From positions 2,225,001 through 2,289,000 of the forward strand of contig NZ_JASBAN010000001.1 of the NCBI RefSeq assembly GCF_029953305.1: a stretch of 64,000 bases of DNA, read 5' to 3'. The position numbers were made by a program, and so were the translations under genes. Under the pieces are notes generated by a model. That model was not told where the DNA came from and did not search any database. It worked only from the letters and a program-made list of their open reading frames with translations. Below, piece by piece: positions 1-9,142 of the stretch; position 1 is the stretch's first letter; every line of letters starts with the position of its first letter. Source of the stretch: Commensalibacter nepenthis (GTDB lineage Bacteria > Pseudomonadota > Alphaproteobacteria > Acetobacterales > Acetobacteraceae).

Positions 1-889
1 CATAAAACCCTTTTTGTGCAATTAAAGCCGCCACATCATGTGCAAATCCACAGCGTGCTGCGGATTCATCAACGATAACAACTCGCCCTGTTGAAGCAAC
101 AGATTCCAAGATTCCTTCTTCGTCGAGTGGAGAAATTGTACGTGGATCCACAACTTCGACAGAAATTCCCTCAGTCGCAAGTTTATCAGCCACTTCATTT
201 GCACGGTGAACCATCAGGCTGAGGGCAATAATCGTTACATCTGTACCTTGACGCGTATAATTGGCAACACCAAAAGGAATGGTATAATCCTCATCAGGGA
301 CTTCACCAGTAATATCATAGAGTAATTTATGTTCACAAAATACAACAGGATCATCATCTCTGATTGATTGGGTCAGTAATCCTTTGGCATCATAAGGGCT
401 GGATGGAACAACAACTTTTAATCCGGGGGTAGAAGTAAAAATATGATAAGGAGATTGAGAATGTTGAGCTGCTGCGGAAAATCCTGCACCAATCATACCT
501 CGAACAACCATGGGTGCCTTGGCTTTTCCACCAAACATATATCGGAATTTTGCGGCTTGGTTATATAACATATCATAACAAACCCCAAAAAAGTCCATAA
601 ACATTAAATCAGCAATAGGACGTAATCCTGTAGCTGCTGCGCCAGCAGTCATACCGATAATAGCGGATTCAGTAATAGGAGTATCAATAACCCGTTCAGA
701 GCCAAATTCTGTCCATAATCCTTTTGTAACGCCTAATACTCCGCCAAAACCTTCAAGTTTATTTTCTTCGGTATTTTTAGCACCATGTCCGCCACGAACA
801 TCTTCACCAATAACAACAACAGTTGGATCACGACGCATTTCAAATTCAATGGCTTCTTTAATCGCATTTCTATAGCTTTTTTTTGACAT
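1..889 (-). CDS. acoB: Acetoin dehydrogenase E1 beta subunit (partial)
   Basis: This is the thiamine-diphosphate-dependent E1 beta subunit of a 2-oxo acid dehydrogenase complex, which with AcoA cleaves acetoin and passes the acetyl group to E2. The reading frame is open from the ATG to the window edge, about 296 codons, so the C-terminus is missing. The start MSKKSYRNAIKEAI and the motifs VVVIGEDVRGG, GGVLGVTKGL, DTPITESAIIGMT, AAKFRYMFGGKA and GMIGAGFSAAAQHSQS fit AcoB better than pyruvate dehydrogenase PdhB. The acoA stop lies 12 bases upstream and a GGAGAAGACGT ribosome site precedes the start, so the two are co-transcribed and probably coupled. Any E2/E3 genes would lie beyond the left edge. 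PdhB or a branched-chain E1 beta is the alternative. Confidence 0.85.
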   Translation of the reverse strand, partial: MSKKSYRNAIKEAIEFEMRRDPTVVVIGEDVRGGHGAKNTEENKLEGFGGVLGVTKGLWTEFGSERVIDTPITESAIIGMTAGAAATGLRPIADLMFMDFFGVCYDMLYNQAAKFRYMFGGKAKAPMVVRGMIGAGFSAAAQHSQSPYHIFTSTPGLKVVVPSSPYDAKGLLTQSIRDDDPVVFCEHKLLYDITGEVPDEDYTIPFGVANYTRQGTDVTIIALSLMVHRANEVADKLATEGISVEVVDPRTISPLDEEGILESVASTGRVVIVDESAARCGFAHDVAALIAQKGFY

Positions 890-901
890 AACGTCTTCTC
901 C

Positions 902-1864
902 TTAGTAAGAAACATAAACATCAGTATATAATTGAGAAACTTCTGGGTTCTTTGCTGCCCGTGCTTTTTTCACAGCATCATCGATCAAAGATTGTGATTC
1001 TTTATCAATTTGATCTAGTTTTTCCTCACTGACTTGCCCTTTAACTTTTTGGCGAAAAATTTTTAAAGGGTCTTTATGTTCTCTAATATATTCAATTTCT
1101 TCTTTGGATCTGACTAGTCCTGGGTCTCCTTCAAAATGACTGTAAAAACGATTGGTAATAGCCTCTATAACGCTGGGACCTTTTCCTTCACGTGCACGTT
1201 CGATGGCTTTTTTTGCAGCTTCGTAAACAGCGAAAAAGTCTGTACCATCAACTTTTTCTGCGGGCATTCCAAATCCAGCAGCACGCCCAGCAATATCTTT
1301 GCTGCCAACGGCATAATCACATCCCGTTCCTTCGCCAAAGCCATTATTTTCAAAGATAAATACGACGGGTAGTTGTAAGACAACAGCCATATTCATAGCT
1401 TCAAAAGTAAGACCATGGTTTGATCCGCCATCTCCTGTGAATGATAACCCTATGCCCCCTGTTTTTAATGTTTTGGCAGTCAGCGCAGCACCAATGGCGA
1501 GGGGGGGGCCACCACCAACAATTCCATTAGCACCTAACATACCTTTGTTTAAATCAGCAATATGCATCGATCCACCTTTGCCACGACACAGACCTTCGTC
1601 TTTGCCAAAGATCTCCGCCATCATGGCATGTATATCGCAGCCTTTAGCAATACAATGACCGTGACCACGATGCGTAGAGGTAATATAATCTTTGTTGGTT
1701 AAATTTTCACACACGCCAACTGCAACAGCTTCTTCACCACTATATAAATGAATAAAGCCAGAAATATCACCCGTCGTGTTTTCAACATGCAGGCGCTCTT
1801 CAAATTCACGAATATCACGCATATGTTTATAAGCATCAAGCAATTGATTTTCTGTTAATTTCAT
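902..1864 (-). CDS. acoA: Acetoin dehydrogenase E1 alpha subunit
   Basis: This is the alpha subunit of the thiamine-diphosphate-dependent E1 component and the first gene of the aco operon visible here. At 320 residues it has the family's usual length. The diphosphate motif runs from GDGGSNHG near residue 146 to ENNGFGEG near 172. The blocks MMAEIFGKDEG, GKGGSMHIADL and GMLGANGIVGGG are typical of AcoA rather than of pyruvate dehydrogenase alpha. The ATG start is preceded by AAAGGTAA at good spacing. The gene feeds directly into acoB. An acetic-acid-type bacterium could use it to recover acetoin as acetyl-CoA and acetaldehyde. The substrate call rests on motif resemblance only. Confidence 0.87.
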   Translation of the reverse strand: MKLTENQLLDAYKHMRDIREFEERLHVENTTGDISGFIHLYSGEEAVAVGVCENLTNKDYITSTHRGHGHCIAKGCDIHAMMAEIFGKDEGLCRGKGGSMHIADLNKGMLGANGIVGGGPPLAIGAALTAKTLKTGGIGLSFTGDGGSNHGLTFEAMNMAVVLQLPVVFIFENNGFGEGTGCDYAVGSKDIAGRAAGFGMPAEKVDGTDFFAVYEAAKKAIERAREGKGPSVIEAITNRFYSHFEGDPGLVRSKEEIEYIREHKDPLKIFRQKVKGQVSEEKLDQIDKESQSLIDDAVKKARAAKNPEVSQLYTDVYVSY

Positions 1865-2067
1865 GATGTTACCTTTCTGATATATTACCGATAATTTAAT
1901 AATACATAATTATTTTTTTCCTTTTAGAACATTAAATTCAATTTATCGTTATGCTATCAGGTGTAGGTAATGATTTAGGTTGTTTTTAAAAAATAAGATA
2001 AATTAGCGTGGAAAATCGTAAAAGATAATATCGAAACCAAACAAGATTGGTTTCGATGGTAAAATTG

Positions 2068-2946
2068 GGTCTTGTTGCAAATTTAAAACTAAATTGTTTT
2101 TAGTATGGAATTGGTTAATTTAGCAAGCGAGAGGTTTATTTAAACCGAAGATATTTTGGATAAGCTTTATTTGTTCGTTGATTGTCCATTTTCCTTTAAA
2201 ACCCAGTCCTTTTTTAATCCAGAGAATGGCCTCATATCCTTTGAGTGTTTTTCTTGCTGTATGAAAAGATTGAAAACAGCCATTTCTTGGTATACCCCTC
2301 TTTAACCTGAAATGATCATTTTCTATTCCCTGTTGTAAGGATTTTTTTGTTTCATGAACGCAGTGATTGGGAAGGATATACTCATTCTTCATGGTCTGTA
2401 TGGTCTTTGGAAAAGGAGATGCTTTATCTGTTCCAATATGGGTTGGAGCGAATAGACCATCTTTTTTAAACGCCTTTCTAAAGAAACGTTGTGCTGCTTT
2501 GATATTTCTTTTAGCTGTTAATAAGAAATCAATAGCAGTTCCATTCTTATCAATGGCTCTATATAGATACTTCCACTGACCTTTTACTTTGATATAGGTT
2601 TCATCAATCCTCACCTCACCACAATGAGGCTTTCTATAGCTTCTCAAACGTTTTTCTAATAGTGGTGCATAGCGTAATACCCAATGGTTTAACGTGCTAT
2701 GATCTGTATTTATCCCACGTTTTAGGAATAATTTCTCAATATCTCGATAGCTAAGACAATAGCGTAAATACCAGTTTACCGCTTGGATAATCATCAACCC
2801 ACTAAAGTGGCGACCTTTAAAATCATCCTTAGATCTTAATATAAACTTGCTATAGATACCAATAAACATAAATCGTTCCTAAAATATAAATACTCACTCC
2901 ATTTCTACATCATACTAAAATACATAATTAAATTTGCAACAAGACC
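2068..2946 (-). mobile_element. IS6-type insertion sequence, copy A (divergent)
   Basis: An 879-base element bounded by perfect 18-base inverted ends reading GGTCTTGTTGCAAATTTA. It encodes one transposase on the minus strand. The flanking eight bases (TAAAATTG left, ATATTTAT right) do not match, so no target duplication is visible. The sequence between the transposase stop and the nearby end differs from the other three copies of this window, which marks it as an older or separate lineage. It sits between acoA and the SrfA-like operon. Confidence 0.9.
2120..2869 (-). CDS. IS6-family DDE transposase (copy A)
   Basis: An intact 249-residue transposase. The fold signature of the family is visible: a short N-terminal helix-turn-helix region (SYRDIEKLFLKRGI), then a DDE core with DETYIKVKGQWKYLYRAID (first Asp near residue 90), THIGTDKASPFPKTI (second Asp) and QQGIENDHFRLKRGIP (Glu). 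It differs from the other copies at several places, including the N-terminus (MFIG) and the C-terminal tail. No frame disruption is seen, so it could be active. Confidence 0.92.
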   Translation of the reverse strand: MFIGIYSKFILRSKDDFKGRHFSGLMIIQAVNWYLRYCLSYRDIEKLFLKRGINTDHSTLNHWVLRYAPLLEKRLRSYRKPHCGEVRIDETYIKVKGQWKYLYRAIDKNGTAIDFLLTAKRNIKAAQRFFRKAFKKDGLFAPTHIGTDKASPFPKTIQTMKNEYILPNHCVHETKKSLQQGIENDHFRLKRGIPRNGCFQSFHTARKTLKGYEAILWIKKGLGFKGKWTINEQIKLIQNIFGLNKPLAC

Positions 2947-3239
2947 ATATTTATTGTTTCAGCAAAACTGTTTTGAATATAGAGAAAAAAGATGAGGCAA
3001 ATAAGAGATGAAAATAATTTTTCATAATATATTTCCAAGTGAACGCAACGAAATTATTCCATATCTTATTTTCTTAAAAATACTAGTCAGATATTGATAG
3101 TTTATTATAAGTGTGATTAATATATCAGGTTTGTGCTGTAAAATTAAACTCTGATAAGTAATAAGCAAGAGTTGCTTGGCAAGGAATGGAGAATGAATTA
3201 GAGTAGCAATAATTTTGTACTATTCATATTGAGAATATA

Positions 3240-5024
3240 ATGGCGCTATACTTTCTTGGAAAAACAGTTTTTAATTCGTCAGAAGAAATTATTATTAATG
3301 GTCGTTCTATTAACGAGTATTATGACCAAATTTCTAAACTTTTAAAAACAAACTGTCCGGAAATTTGTCTAGCAGAACCAACAGTTACTATCAATAAAGA
3401 CCCTGAACAGTCTTTTATAAGTTGGTATGTTGATACGAAAATCGAGCCTCAACCTCCCTCTGATATCCAACAAGATTATATATATAAAAAAATAGCAGAG
3501 GCAGTCTCTAGGTTATCGCAAGCATACCCACTGAATAGTACAGAAAGTCAATTACTAAAAGCAGCGCTTCATGTCCAAGATAGACAAGATATTTTAATTG
3601 CAGATGATACAATTATTTTAAAAAATTGGGGTATAAAATCTTCAATCAATAGTGGTCAGTCCGGGTTGTCTCTTTTTCCTGCAACTTTACCACAAGATAC
3701 AAATGTTAATGCCGAATCTTTGTCACTTTCAAATAATGCTCCTGATACTTCAATAATATCTAAAACGGCTTCTGTAGTTGTCAATCAAAAATCAAATATT
3801 CCGCAAAAACCTGTTGGATTTACGGGAGGAATGCCGTTGTTTTTTACAAGATTGGTTGCAGCAATTTTATTTTTTATGATTGGGTTATTGTTTGGATGGC
3901 GTATTTTATATGCAGAACGCCCCACCAAAATTGCCAAAATTCCTGTCATTCAAGCCCAAGAGCTTGTTCGCAAAAAGCCTGAGATTGAGCAGAAAAATAA
4001 AGCATTAGAGGATGAAATCAAAAAGTTAGAGGAGCAATTAAAAACACCTCCTTGTGATTTGGATAAAAGTAGAGCCGCACCTGAATTGAACAAAAGTCTT
4101 GACAATTCCGCTACACCAATGAAATCTAATGGACAAAATTTTCAAGGAAGTTTGCCTGAGTTATTAGAAAAAAGCACTGTCTTTATTTTGGTCAAAGGAA
4201 AAGATGAGGATGGGGATCAAAGTATTTCTTCAGGAAGCGGTTTTTTTGTTACGCCTGATTTAATTGTGACTAATCGACATGTTATTGAAAATGCAGAAAA
4301 TAATACGGTCTTGGTAACTAATAAAGCCTTGGGACAATTAAAAATAGCCCATATTATTTCTACCAGTGATCATTCCGAAGATGTAAATTCATTTGATCTT
4401 GCAGTTTTAAAAATAGAAGACGCATCACCTCAACAGCCTCTGGTCTTCTCATTGGAAGCACAGCCATTACAAACGGTTGTTGCTGCTGGGTATCCTGGGA
4501 TTATTATTCGTCAAGATGGTGCTTTGAAACGACTAGCTCAGGGGGATATTAATGCTATTCCTGGGGTCGTGTTGACCAAAGGTGAAATTAACGCCATTCA
4601 AGAAAACGCCAAGGGGGAAAAAGTCATTCCTCATAGTGCGATGGTTTCTCCTGGAAATTCAGGCGGTGAGTTGGTTGATTTATGTGGCCGCGTAGTTGGG
4701 GTGAATACGTTTGTAACAATGGATAGTCAAACGTCTTCACATAGTAATTATGCGCAAAAATCTGATTCAATTGTTAGGGCATTGCAAGGTGCCAATATCC
4801 CTGTTCAAGTACAATCAGGGGCTTGTAAAGAGGGGGTTGTTTCTGGAAATAATCATTCTGAAAAGCAGCCCCAGCCCTCAAATAAAGAGGACAAGCAGGA
4901 AAATACACCCCCCTCAGCCAATCCCAAAACAGAGGCTCCTAAACCGCAAGAAAATACCAAACCCTCTGTAACGCCAGAGAAAAAATCAGATCAGTCCTCT
5001 AGCTCTCATGGAGACAAGCCATGA
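3240..5024 (+). CDS. SrfA-like membrane protein fused to a trypsin-like serine protease
   Basis: A 594-residue protein in three parts. Residues 1-160 resemble the N-terminal domain shared by the next three proteins (FISWYVD, then ILIADDTIILKNWG), a layout I associate with SrfA-family proteins. A hydrophobic segment lies near 204-225, followed by a short coiled coil (about 240-270). Residues 310-510 form a trypsin/HtrA-like protease with His347 (TNRHVIE), Asp386 (SFDLAVL) and Ser474 (SPGNSGGEL), so the triad is complete. A low-complexity Pro/Glu/Lys tail ends the protein. No PDZ domain is evident. With a single membrane span the protease is probably periplasmic and the N-domain cytoplasmic. 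The stop overlaps the next start (ATGA). The family link is from memory of SrfA motifs, not from a search. Confidence 0.75.
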   Translation: MALYFLGKTVFNSSEEIIINGRSINEYYDQISKLLKTNCPEICLAEPTVTINKDPEQSFISWYVDTKIEPQPPSDIQQDYIYKKIAEAVSRLSQAYPLNSTESQLLKAALHVQDRQDILIADDTIILKNWGIKSSINSGQSGLSLFPATLPQDTNVNAESLSLSNNAPDTSIISKTASVVVNQKSNIPQKPVGFTGGMPLFFTRLVAAILFFMIGLLFGWRILYAERPTKIAKIPVIQAQELVRKKPEIEQKNKALEDEIKKLEEQLKTPPCDLDKSRAAPELNKSLDNSATPMKSNGQNFQGSLPELLEKSTVFILVKGKDEDGDQSISSGSGFFVTPDLIVTNRHVIENAENNTVLVTNKALGQLKIAHIISTSDHSEDVNSFDLAVLKIEDASPQQPLVFSLEAQPLQTVVAAGYPGIIIRQDGALKRLAQGDINAIPGVVLTKGEINAIQENAKGEKVIPHSAMVSPGNSGGELVDLCGRVVGVNTFVTMDSQTSSHSNYAQKSDSIVRALQGANIPVQVQSGACKEGVVSGNNHSEKQPQPSNKEDKQENTPPSANPKTEAPKPQENTKPSVTPEKKSDQSSSSHGDKP

Positions 5025-5761
5025 AATTACAATTTATTTCAGGGAAACCCGTTACCACAACAAATTTTAATGCTGTTCAACCTTTAGGGGTTGGGGGACA
5101 GCTTGTTTTAGAGCAATGGGAAGGGGTATACCAAATTCTAAAGCATGAGCTTAGCCCTCAATGTGCAGGGTTATTGTTAGAACCCGTTATTGATCGGCAG
5201 AGAGGGGAAGTGGATTGGTATATTCCTGCTGATTTACGTTCTATGACTATTGCTTCTGTATCAAGAGATGTTTTACTGCAAAATGCACATCGTTTCATTG
5301 CACAAGCCAAGCAATTAGCACAAAGAATGGTACAGTCTTCTGATGTTGTACAACGACAAAAAGGGGCATTATTAGAACAAGCGTTAAGCTATCCTACGGA
5401 TGATTATATTATTGAAACCCCTTATGGACCAGCGTTAGTTGCGTGGGGGCATCAATCTAATGATACTGAGAATAAAGCTGCTTTTGTATCGGCAAAAGGC
5501 AATCAGCAACATTATAAATCCATGTCGATTTTACCTGCTCCGACTTTGGTAAATAACAAACAAGGGATCATTTCTTATTGGCCTTGGTTGTTAGGGGGCT
5601 TGTTGCTTTTATTGCTAGTATTGTTGCCATGGTGGGAAGGGTTAATTCCTGTTCAATATTGTCGTTATTATTGGTTTGGACCGCTGATTATACTGTTGCT
5701 ATTGATTCCTTTAATAGCAATTGCTGCCAGAAATATATCATTGTCTGTAAGAGGAAAGTAA
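5021..5761 (+). CDS. SrfA-like membrane protein, short form
   Basis: A 246-residue protein. The N-terminal 180 residues carry the same landmarks as its neighbours: EVDWYIP near residue 65, a helical stretch with QKGALLEQALSYP, and a strand pair ending in GPALVAWG near 143. Two hydrophobic segments follow close together (about 185-207 and 214-235), with almost no periplasmic domain. It therefore looks like a membrane-anchored cytoplasmic SrfA domain without the export-side module. It is translationally coupled to the protease-fusion gene upstream by a four-base overlap and is followed after four bases by the next paralogue. No catalytic motif is visible. Confidence 0.65.
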   Translation: MKLQFISGKPVTTTNFNAVQPLGVGGQLVLEQWEGVYQILKHELSPQCAGLLLEPVIDRQRGEVDWYIPADLRSMTIASVSRDVLLQNAHRFIAQAKQLAQRMVQSSDVVQRQKGALLEQALSYPTDDYIIETPYGPALVAWGHQSNDTENKAAFVSAKGNQQHYKSMSILPAPTLVNNKQGIISYWPWLLGGLLLLLLVLLPWWEGLIPVQYCRYYWFGPLIILLLLIPLIAIAARNISLSVRGK

Positions 5762-5765
5762 CGTC

Positions 5766-6992
5766 ATGGTTGTCGTCTTAAGCAGGCAAAATATCGATCA
5801 ATTTACTCCTTTATGTGATAGAGACGTTGGGCTATATGATTGTTTGGTTCAAGAAATTGCTGGAATTACCAGCCCTCAACATGCGGCTCTTTTTGCGCGT
5901 CCAGAATATAATCAAGATATTGTTCGTTGGAGTGCTGAAGGACAAGAATTTACGCCTTGGAGCAAGCTGAATTCAACTCAACAAGAAAAGCTCTTACAAG
6001 CGACGCAGTCTATTTTATTGGATATTCATGCTCAGATGCAAGATTATCCCAATTTGATGATTGCTCGGCATTTTGATCAATACCGACAAATTCCGTCCAT
6101 AGATTATTTATATGCGGTGGATGGCAAGCCTGTCTTGACAGGTTGGGGGTATTCTGGCGATAAAGGAAGCTATGATCCTTTGGCATTAATGTTGGTTTCT
6201 GTCCAGCCTAATAAAAAAAATAGATGGCTGGTTTTTCCTTGGGTTACTGCTTTGGTTGCCTTATCTGCTGGGGTTCTAACATCATTATTATGGAATATAT
6301 ATCATCATTCCGATAAAGTTTGTTATGCGACATATCCTTTGGTCAAAGATGTTGAAGATGCTTTAAAAGGGCAGGATAAAAATAAAGACTTAAATAAAAA
6401 GCGCGAAGATTTATTGAAATCCTCAGAATTGTTAAAAAAGCAGTGTAAAATTCCTCCTGTACAGCCTTTAAAACCGCAAGAGGCTCCAGAGTTAATTCCT
6501 TTACCAGAAGAACTCAAAACCCCTGAAGTGCCATCAGTTCCAGATATGGAACCGTTGCCCAATCAAGATACGCCAAAAAAACAAGAAATACCAAAAATAG
6601 AAAAAAAGGCTGATCTCCCCAAAGATGCTTGGGAGAAAAAAGACAAATCGATGTTAAATGGATGTTGGCATTTGACAACACATTTAGAGTTGTATGAGCA
6701 ACGTTTATTCAGGATGTCGCATCAACCTGTAACAAATTGGACATTATGTTTTAACTCTAATGGAGGGGCAGGTCGACAGGTTTTGACACGTAAAGATGGA
6801 GGTACCTGTACAGGACCACTTAATGCTCAATTCCAAGGAAATCAATTGGTATTAAATCAACCGACTGATTGTCAAGGGGCGTTCCATTTAATTCCAGGGC
6901 GAAATGTTTGCACACGAATAAATGATAAGGAAGCACGTTGTACTTATATTGATGCAGAAGGTCATCAATCTACAGGAACATTTAAACGTTAG
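5766..6992 (+). CDS. SrfA-like protein with periplasmic C-terminal domain, paralogue 1
   Basis: A 408-residue protein with an N-terminal domain bearing DIVRWSAEGQEFTPW and YLYAVDGKPVLTGWGYSG, the two hallmarks I recognise from SrfA proteins. A single hydrophobic segment near 158-178 (FPWVTALVALSAGVLTSLLW) is followed by a Lys/Glu-rich helix, a Pro-rich linker and a C-terminal domain of about 120 residues opening with WEKKDKSMLNGCWHLTT. That last domain has five cysteines, suiting an oxidising periplasm. The next gene encodes a close paralogue with the same order of parts. Function is unknown; the layout suggests a cytoplasm-to-periplasm connector. Confidence 0.7.
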   Translation: MVVVLSRQNIDQFTPLCDRDVGLYDCLVQEIAGITSPQHAALFARPEYNQDIVRWSAEGQEFTPWSKLNSTQQEKLLQATQSILLDIHAQMQDYPNLMIARHFDQYRQIPSIDYLYAVDGKPVLTGWGYSGDKGSYDPLALMLVSVQPNKKNRWLVFPWVTALVALSAGVLTSLLWNIYHHSDKVCYATYPLVKDVEDALKGQDKNKDLNKKREDLLKSSELLKKQCKIPPVQPLKPQEAPELIPLPEELKTPEVPSVPDMEPLPNQDTPKKQEIPKIEKKADLPKDAWEKKDKSMLNGCWHLTTHLELYEQRLFRMSHQPVTNWTLCFNSNGGAGRQVLTRKDGGTCTGPLNAQFQGNQLVLNQPTDCQGAFHLIPGRNVCTRINDKEARCTYIDAEGHQSTGTFKR

Positions 6993-8170
6993 TGGCTTTG
7001 AAATTTAAAAAGATCAATATTGTAAAACAAAGTGAAGATGTGAAAGAATTAACGATGAAATTAATGTTAGCACATCATCCGTTGAATCAATTATCGCCTT
7101 TAGATTCTGAAATAACGCAATCATATAAAGAATTAACGGCTGATATTTCTCAACTCGTTAGTCCTGAGCATGCGCTGCTTTTTGCTGAACCTAAAATGGT
7201 CAACGACATAGTTTATTGGTATGCGGATGGTCAAGAAGCTATTCCTTGGAAAGCATTGTCCAAAGCCAAACAAAAGGAAGTTTTACAAGTTATTCGGTCA
7301 ATTCTGGCTGATATGACGAGCGTTGCTTATCTTTATCCTCGTTCACACTTATCCCGTTCTTTGCCAAATTGTGGGTGTTTTCCTTCGCAAGAGTATATAT
7401 ATCTCGTGGATGGTCGTCCTGTGATAACAGCATGGGGATATTCGGGGGATAATGGGCTGTATAATCCATTAGCCAATGAAAAAATAAAGATATCTCAAAA
7501 AATACGACAGTGCATTGGGTCTCGATTTCCTTGGGTGACGGCATTGATTGCATTATTTGTGGGTATTTTAACAGCTTTATTATGGAATATATATCACCAT
7601 ATCGACAAAGCCTGTTACGGGGCTTATCCACAAATTCAAGAAGTAGAAGATGCTTTAAAAGATCAAAATAAAAATCAAGAGTTGAAAAATAAACAGGATG
7701 GATTATCAAACACTTTGGTATTGTCAAAAAAGCAATGTCATATTCCGCCTGTTCATCCTTTAAAATCTGAAGAAACACCACAAATAGCACCTCTACGCAA
7801 GGATGCTTGGGAGAAAAAGGATAAGTCAATGTTAAACGGATGTTGGCACTTAACAACACCATTGAACTTAGTGGTCAGAGAAACGGGTGTTCAGGCACCC
7901 GTAAAGACTTGGCAAGTTTGTTTTGATAATTCAGGTAAAGGAAATCAAACTATCACAAAGATAGATAATATATCATGTCGTGGACCGATTTTAGCATCTT
8001 TCGAAGGTGATCAGCTGATTATTAAACAGCCAGAAAATTGTAGGGGTGGTTTTAATCTAGTTCAAGGAACACAGGTTTGCACAAGATTAAATGATAAAGA
8101 GGCAACATGTTTGTATAAAGATGATGATGTGCTGAACAGTAAAGGTGTCACTGGAACTTTTGAACGATAA
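6992..8170 (+). CDS. SrfA-like protein with periplasmic C-terminal domain, paralogue 2
   Basis: A 392-residue paralogue of the preceding protein. It repeats the cytoplasmic landmarks DIVYWYADGQEAIPW and YIYLVDGRPVITAWGYSG, the membrane segment FPWVTALIALFVGILTALLW, and the C-terminal domain starting DAWEKKDKSMLNGCWHLTT. The linker is shorter because a Pro-rich stretch present in paralogue 1 is absent. The GTG start used here shares its first base with the preceding stop. An ATG at 7055 behind AAAGA would remove 21 N-terminal residues and gives a better match to paralogue 1, so the start is uncertain. Tandem duplication is the obvious origin. Confidence 0.7.
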   Translation: MALKFKKINIVKQSEDVKELTMKLMLAHHPLNQLSPLDSEITQSYKELTADISQLVSPEHALLFAEPKMVNDIVYWYADGQEAIPWKALSKAKQKEVLQVIRSILADMTSVAYLYPRSHLSRSLPNCGCFPSQEYIYLVDGRPVITAWGYSGDNGLYNPLANEKIKISQKIRQCIGSRFPWVTALIALFVGILTALLWNIYHHIDKACYGAYPQIQEVEDALKDQNKNQELKNKQDGLSNTLVLSKKQCHIPPVHPLKSEETPQIAPLRKDAWEKKDKSMLNGCWHLTTPLNLVVRETGVQAPVKTWQVCFDNSGKGNQTITKIDNISCRGPILASFEGDQLIIKQPENCRGGFNLVQGTQVCTRLNDKEATCLYKDDDVLNSKGVTGTFER

Positions 8171-8189
8171 ATGAAATGGTGCATACATA

Positions 8190-8693
8190 ATGAATAAAAA
8201 ATTACTTTTGATTATAACTATTGTTATGGGTTCTATTACGGCGCATGCTGCGCAACCTATGTATTACCTAGATGGAAAAGATGGGAATTGGTCTGCGTTT
8301 CACTATTATGATGAGCAATCAAAAAAAATCACTTCATGTTTCGCGCTTTCTAATGATTTGACGTTGGGATTTAAAAGTAATGATGAAGGTGTCGGGTTGT
8401 TGCTTTGGAACAAGCAAGGAAATTTAGTGCCTAAAACAGAATCAAAAGCAGCAATTACGGTGGGCAAGCAACATTTTATTTTTGTCATGCAAGCTATGGA
8501 TAAAAATATGTCAATGAATAGGTTAAGTGAAATTAATTTTAAACGCCTATTACAATCTTTGTCTTACGGGCAATTTGCATTCTTAGAATATCAAAAAAAT
8601 CCTGTTTCTATGGTTGATTTAACAGGATTACCTAGTATGCTGGCACGCTTTCATCAATGTATCGAGAAAGCTAAATTTAAAGATTATAAATAG
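8190..8693 (+). CDS. Small exported protein of unknown function
   Basis: A 167-residue protein with a clear Sec signal peptide (MNKKLLLIITIVMGSITAHA, cleavage after AHA). The mature part has only two cysteines and is rich in aromatic residues, starting AQPMYYLDGKDGNWSAF. I do not recognise the family. It starts 19 bases after the last SrfA-like gene on the same strand, so it is probably the final gene of that operon and a periplasmic partner of the SrfA-like C-terminal domains. No catalytic motif is visible. Confidence 0.6.
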   Translation: MNKKLLLIITIVMGSITAHAAQPMYYLDGKDGNWSAFHYYDEQSKKITSCFALSNDLTLGFKSNDEGVGLLLWNKQGNLVPKTESKAAITVGKQHFIFVMQAMDKNMSMNRLSEINFKRLLQSLSYGQFAFLEYQKNPVSMVDLTGLPSMLARFHQCIEKAKFKDYK

Positions 8694-8782
8694 AGTTTTT
8701 GTATAAAAGAACGCTAAGACAAATTGATCCTTAATTTTGCGAATATTACAAATTTAATGAGTATTTTTCGCTTTGTGATGTT

Positions 8783-8982
8783 TTAGCTTTTTCTCAAGTA
8801 ACTTGGGATATTGGCAATGATACCAGCTTTTTTTGGTGCGAGTGTTTCAAAAATATTCACTCTATTTACAATTTATTCACGATTAAGTTGCTGTGCATGT
8901 AAGTATGATGAAGACATACCAGCAGTTAATAAACCAGCATATACGCCCAGGATAACGTAATTTTTTTAGCAACTAATTTCAT
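8783..8982 (-). pseudogene. Decayed gene for a small exported protein
   Basis: On the minus strand an ATG opens MKLVAKKIT. After a one-base frame change near 8945 the sequence reads LGVYAGLLTAGMSSSYLHAQQ, so the two halves together form a normal signal peptide ending LHA. The same frame continues through one TAA (at 8873-8875) as NRVNIFETLAPKKAG up to a second stop. A gene broken by one frameshift and one stop explains this better than chance. I cannot name the family. The rest of the 8694-9142 gap holds only the ilvE terminator. Confidence 0.4.
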
Positions 8983-9093
8983 AATATCTTATGTCTCCAG
9001 AAATAAATTCGACACAGTTAAGAATATAAAATTCACATAATTATGCAAGTTTTTATAGTATATTAATGAAAAATAATTCTGTATTGTAATAAT

Positions 9094-9131
9094 ACACCTT
9101 CTGATTTGAACATATAGTCATCAGAAGGTGT
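9094..9131 (-). terminator. Hairpin downstream of ilvE
   Basis: A perfect 12-base inverted repeat (ACACCTTCTGAT / ATCAGAAGGTGT) with a 14-base loop lies 11 bases after the ilvE stop. The T-tract after the stem on the minus strand is weak (ATTATTAC), so it may be a terminator or an mRNA-stabilising hairpin. Confidence 0.6.
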
Positions 9132-9142
9132 CGACAGAACTG

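Noticed and set aside
2060-2954. Target-site duplications around the IS6-type copies
   Set aside because: The eight-base flanks of all four copies were compared directly and as reverse complements; none match convincingly. A shared ATATTTATT right of copies A and D is off by one base and too AT-rich to mean anything.
7290-7862. 190-codon minus-strand frame opposite the second SrfA-like paralogue
   Set aside because: The plus-strand frame has a clear paralogue, membrane segment and conserved C-terminal domain; the antisense frame has no such support.
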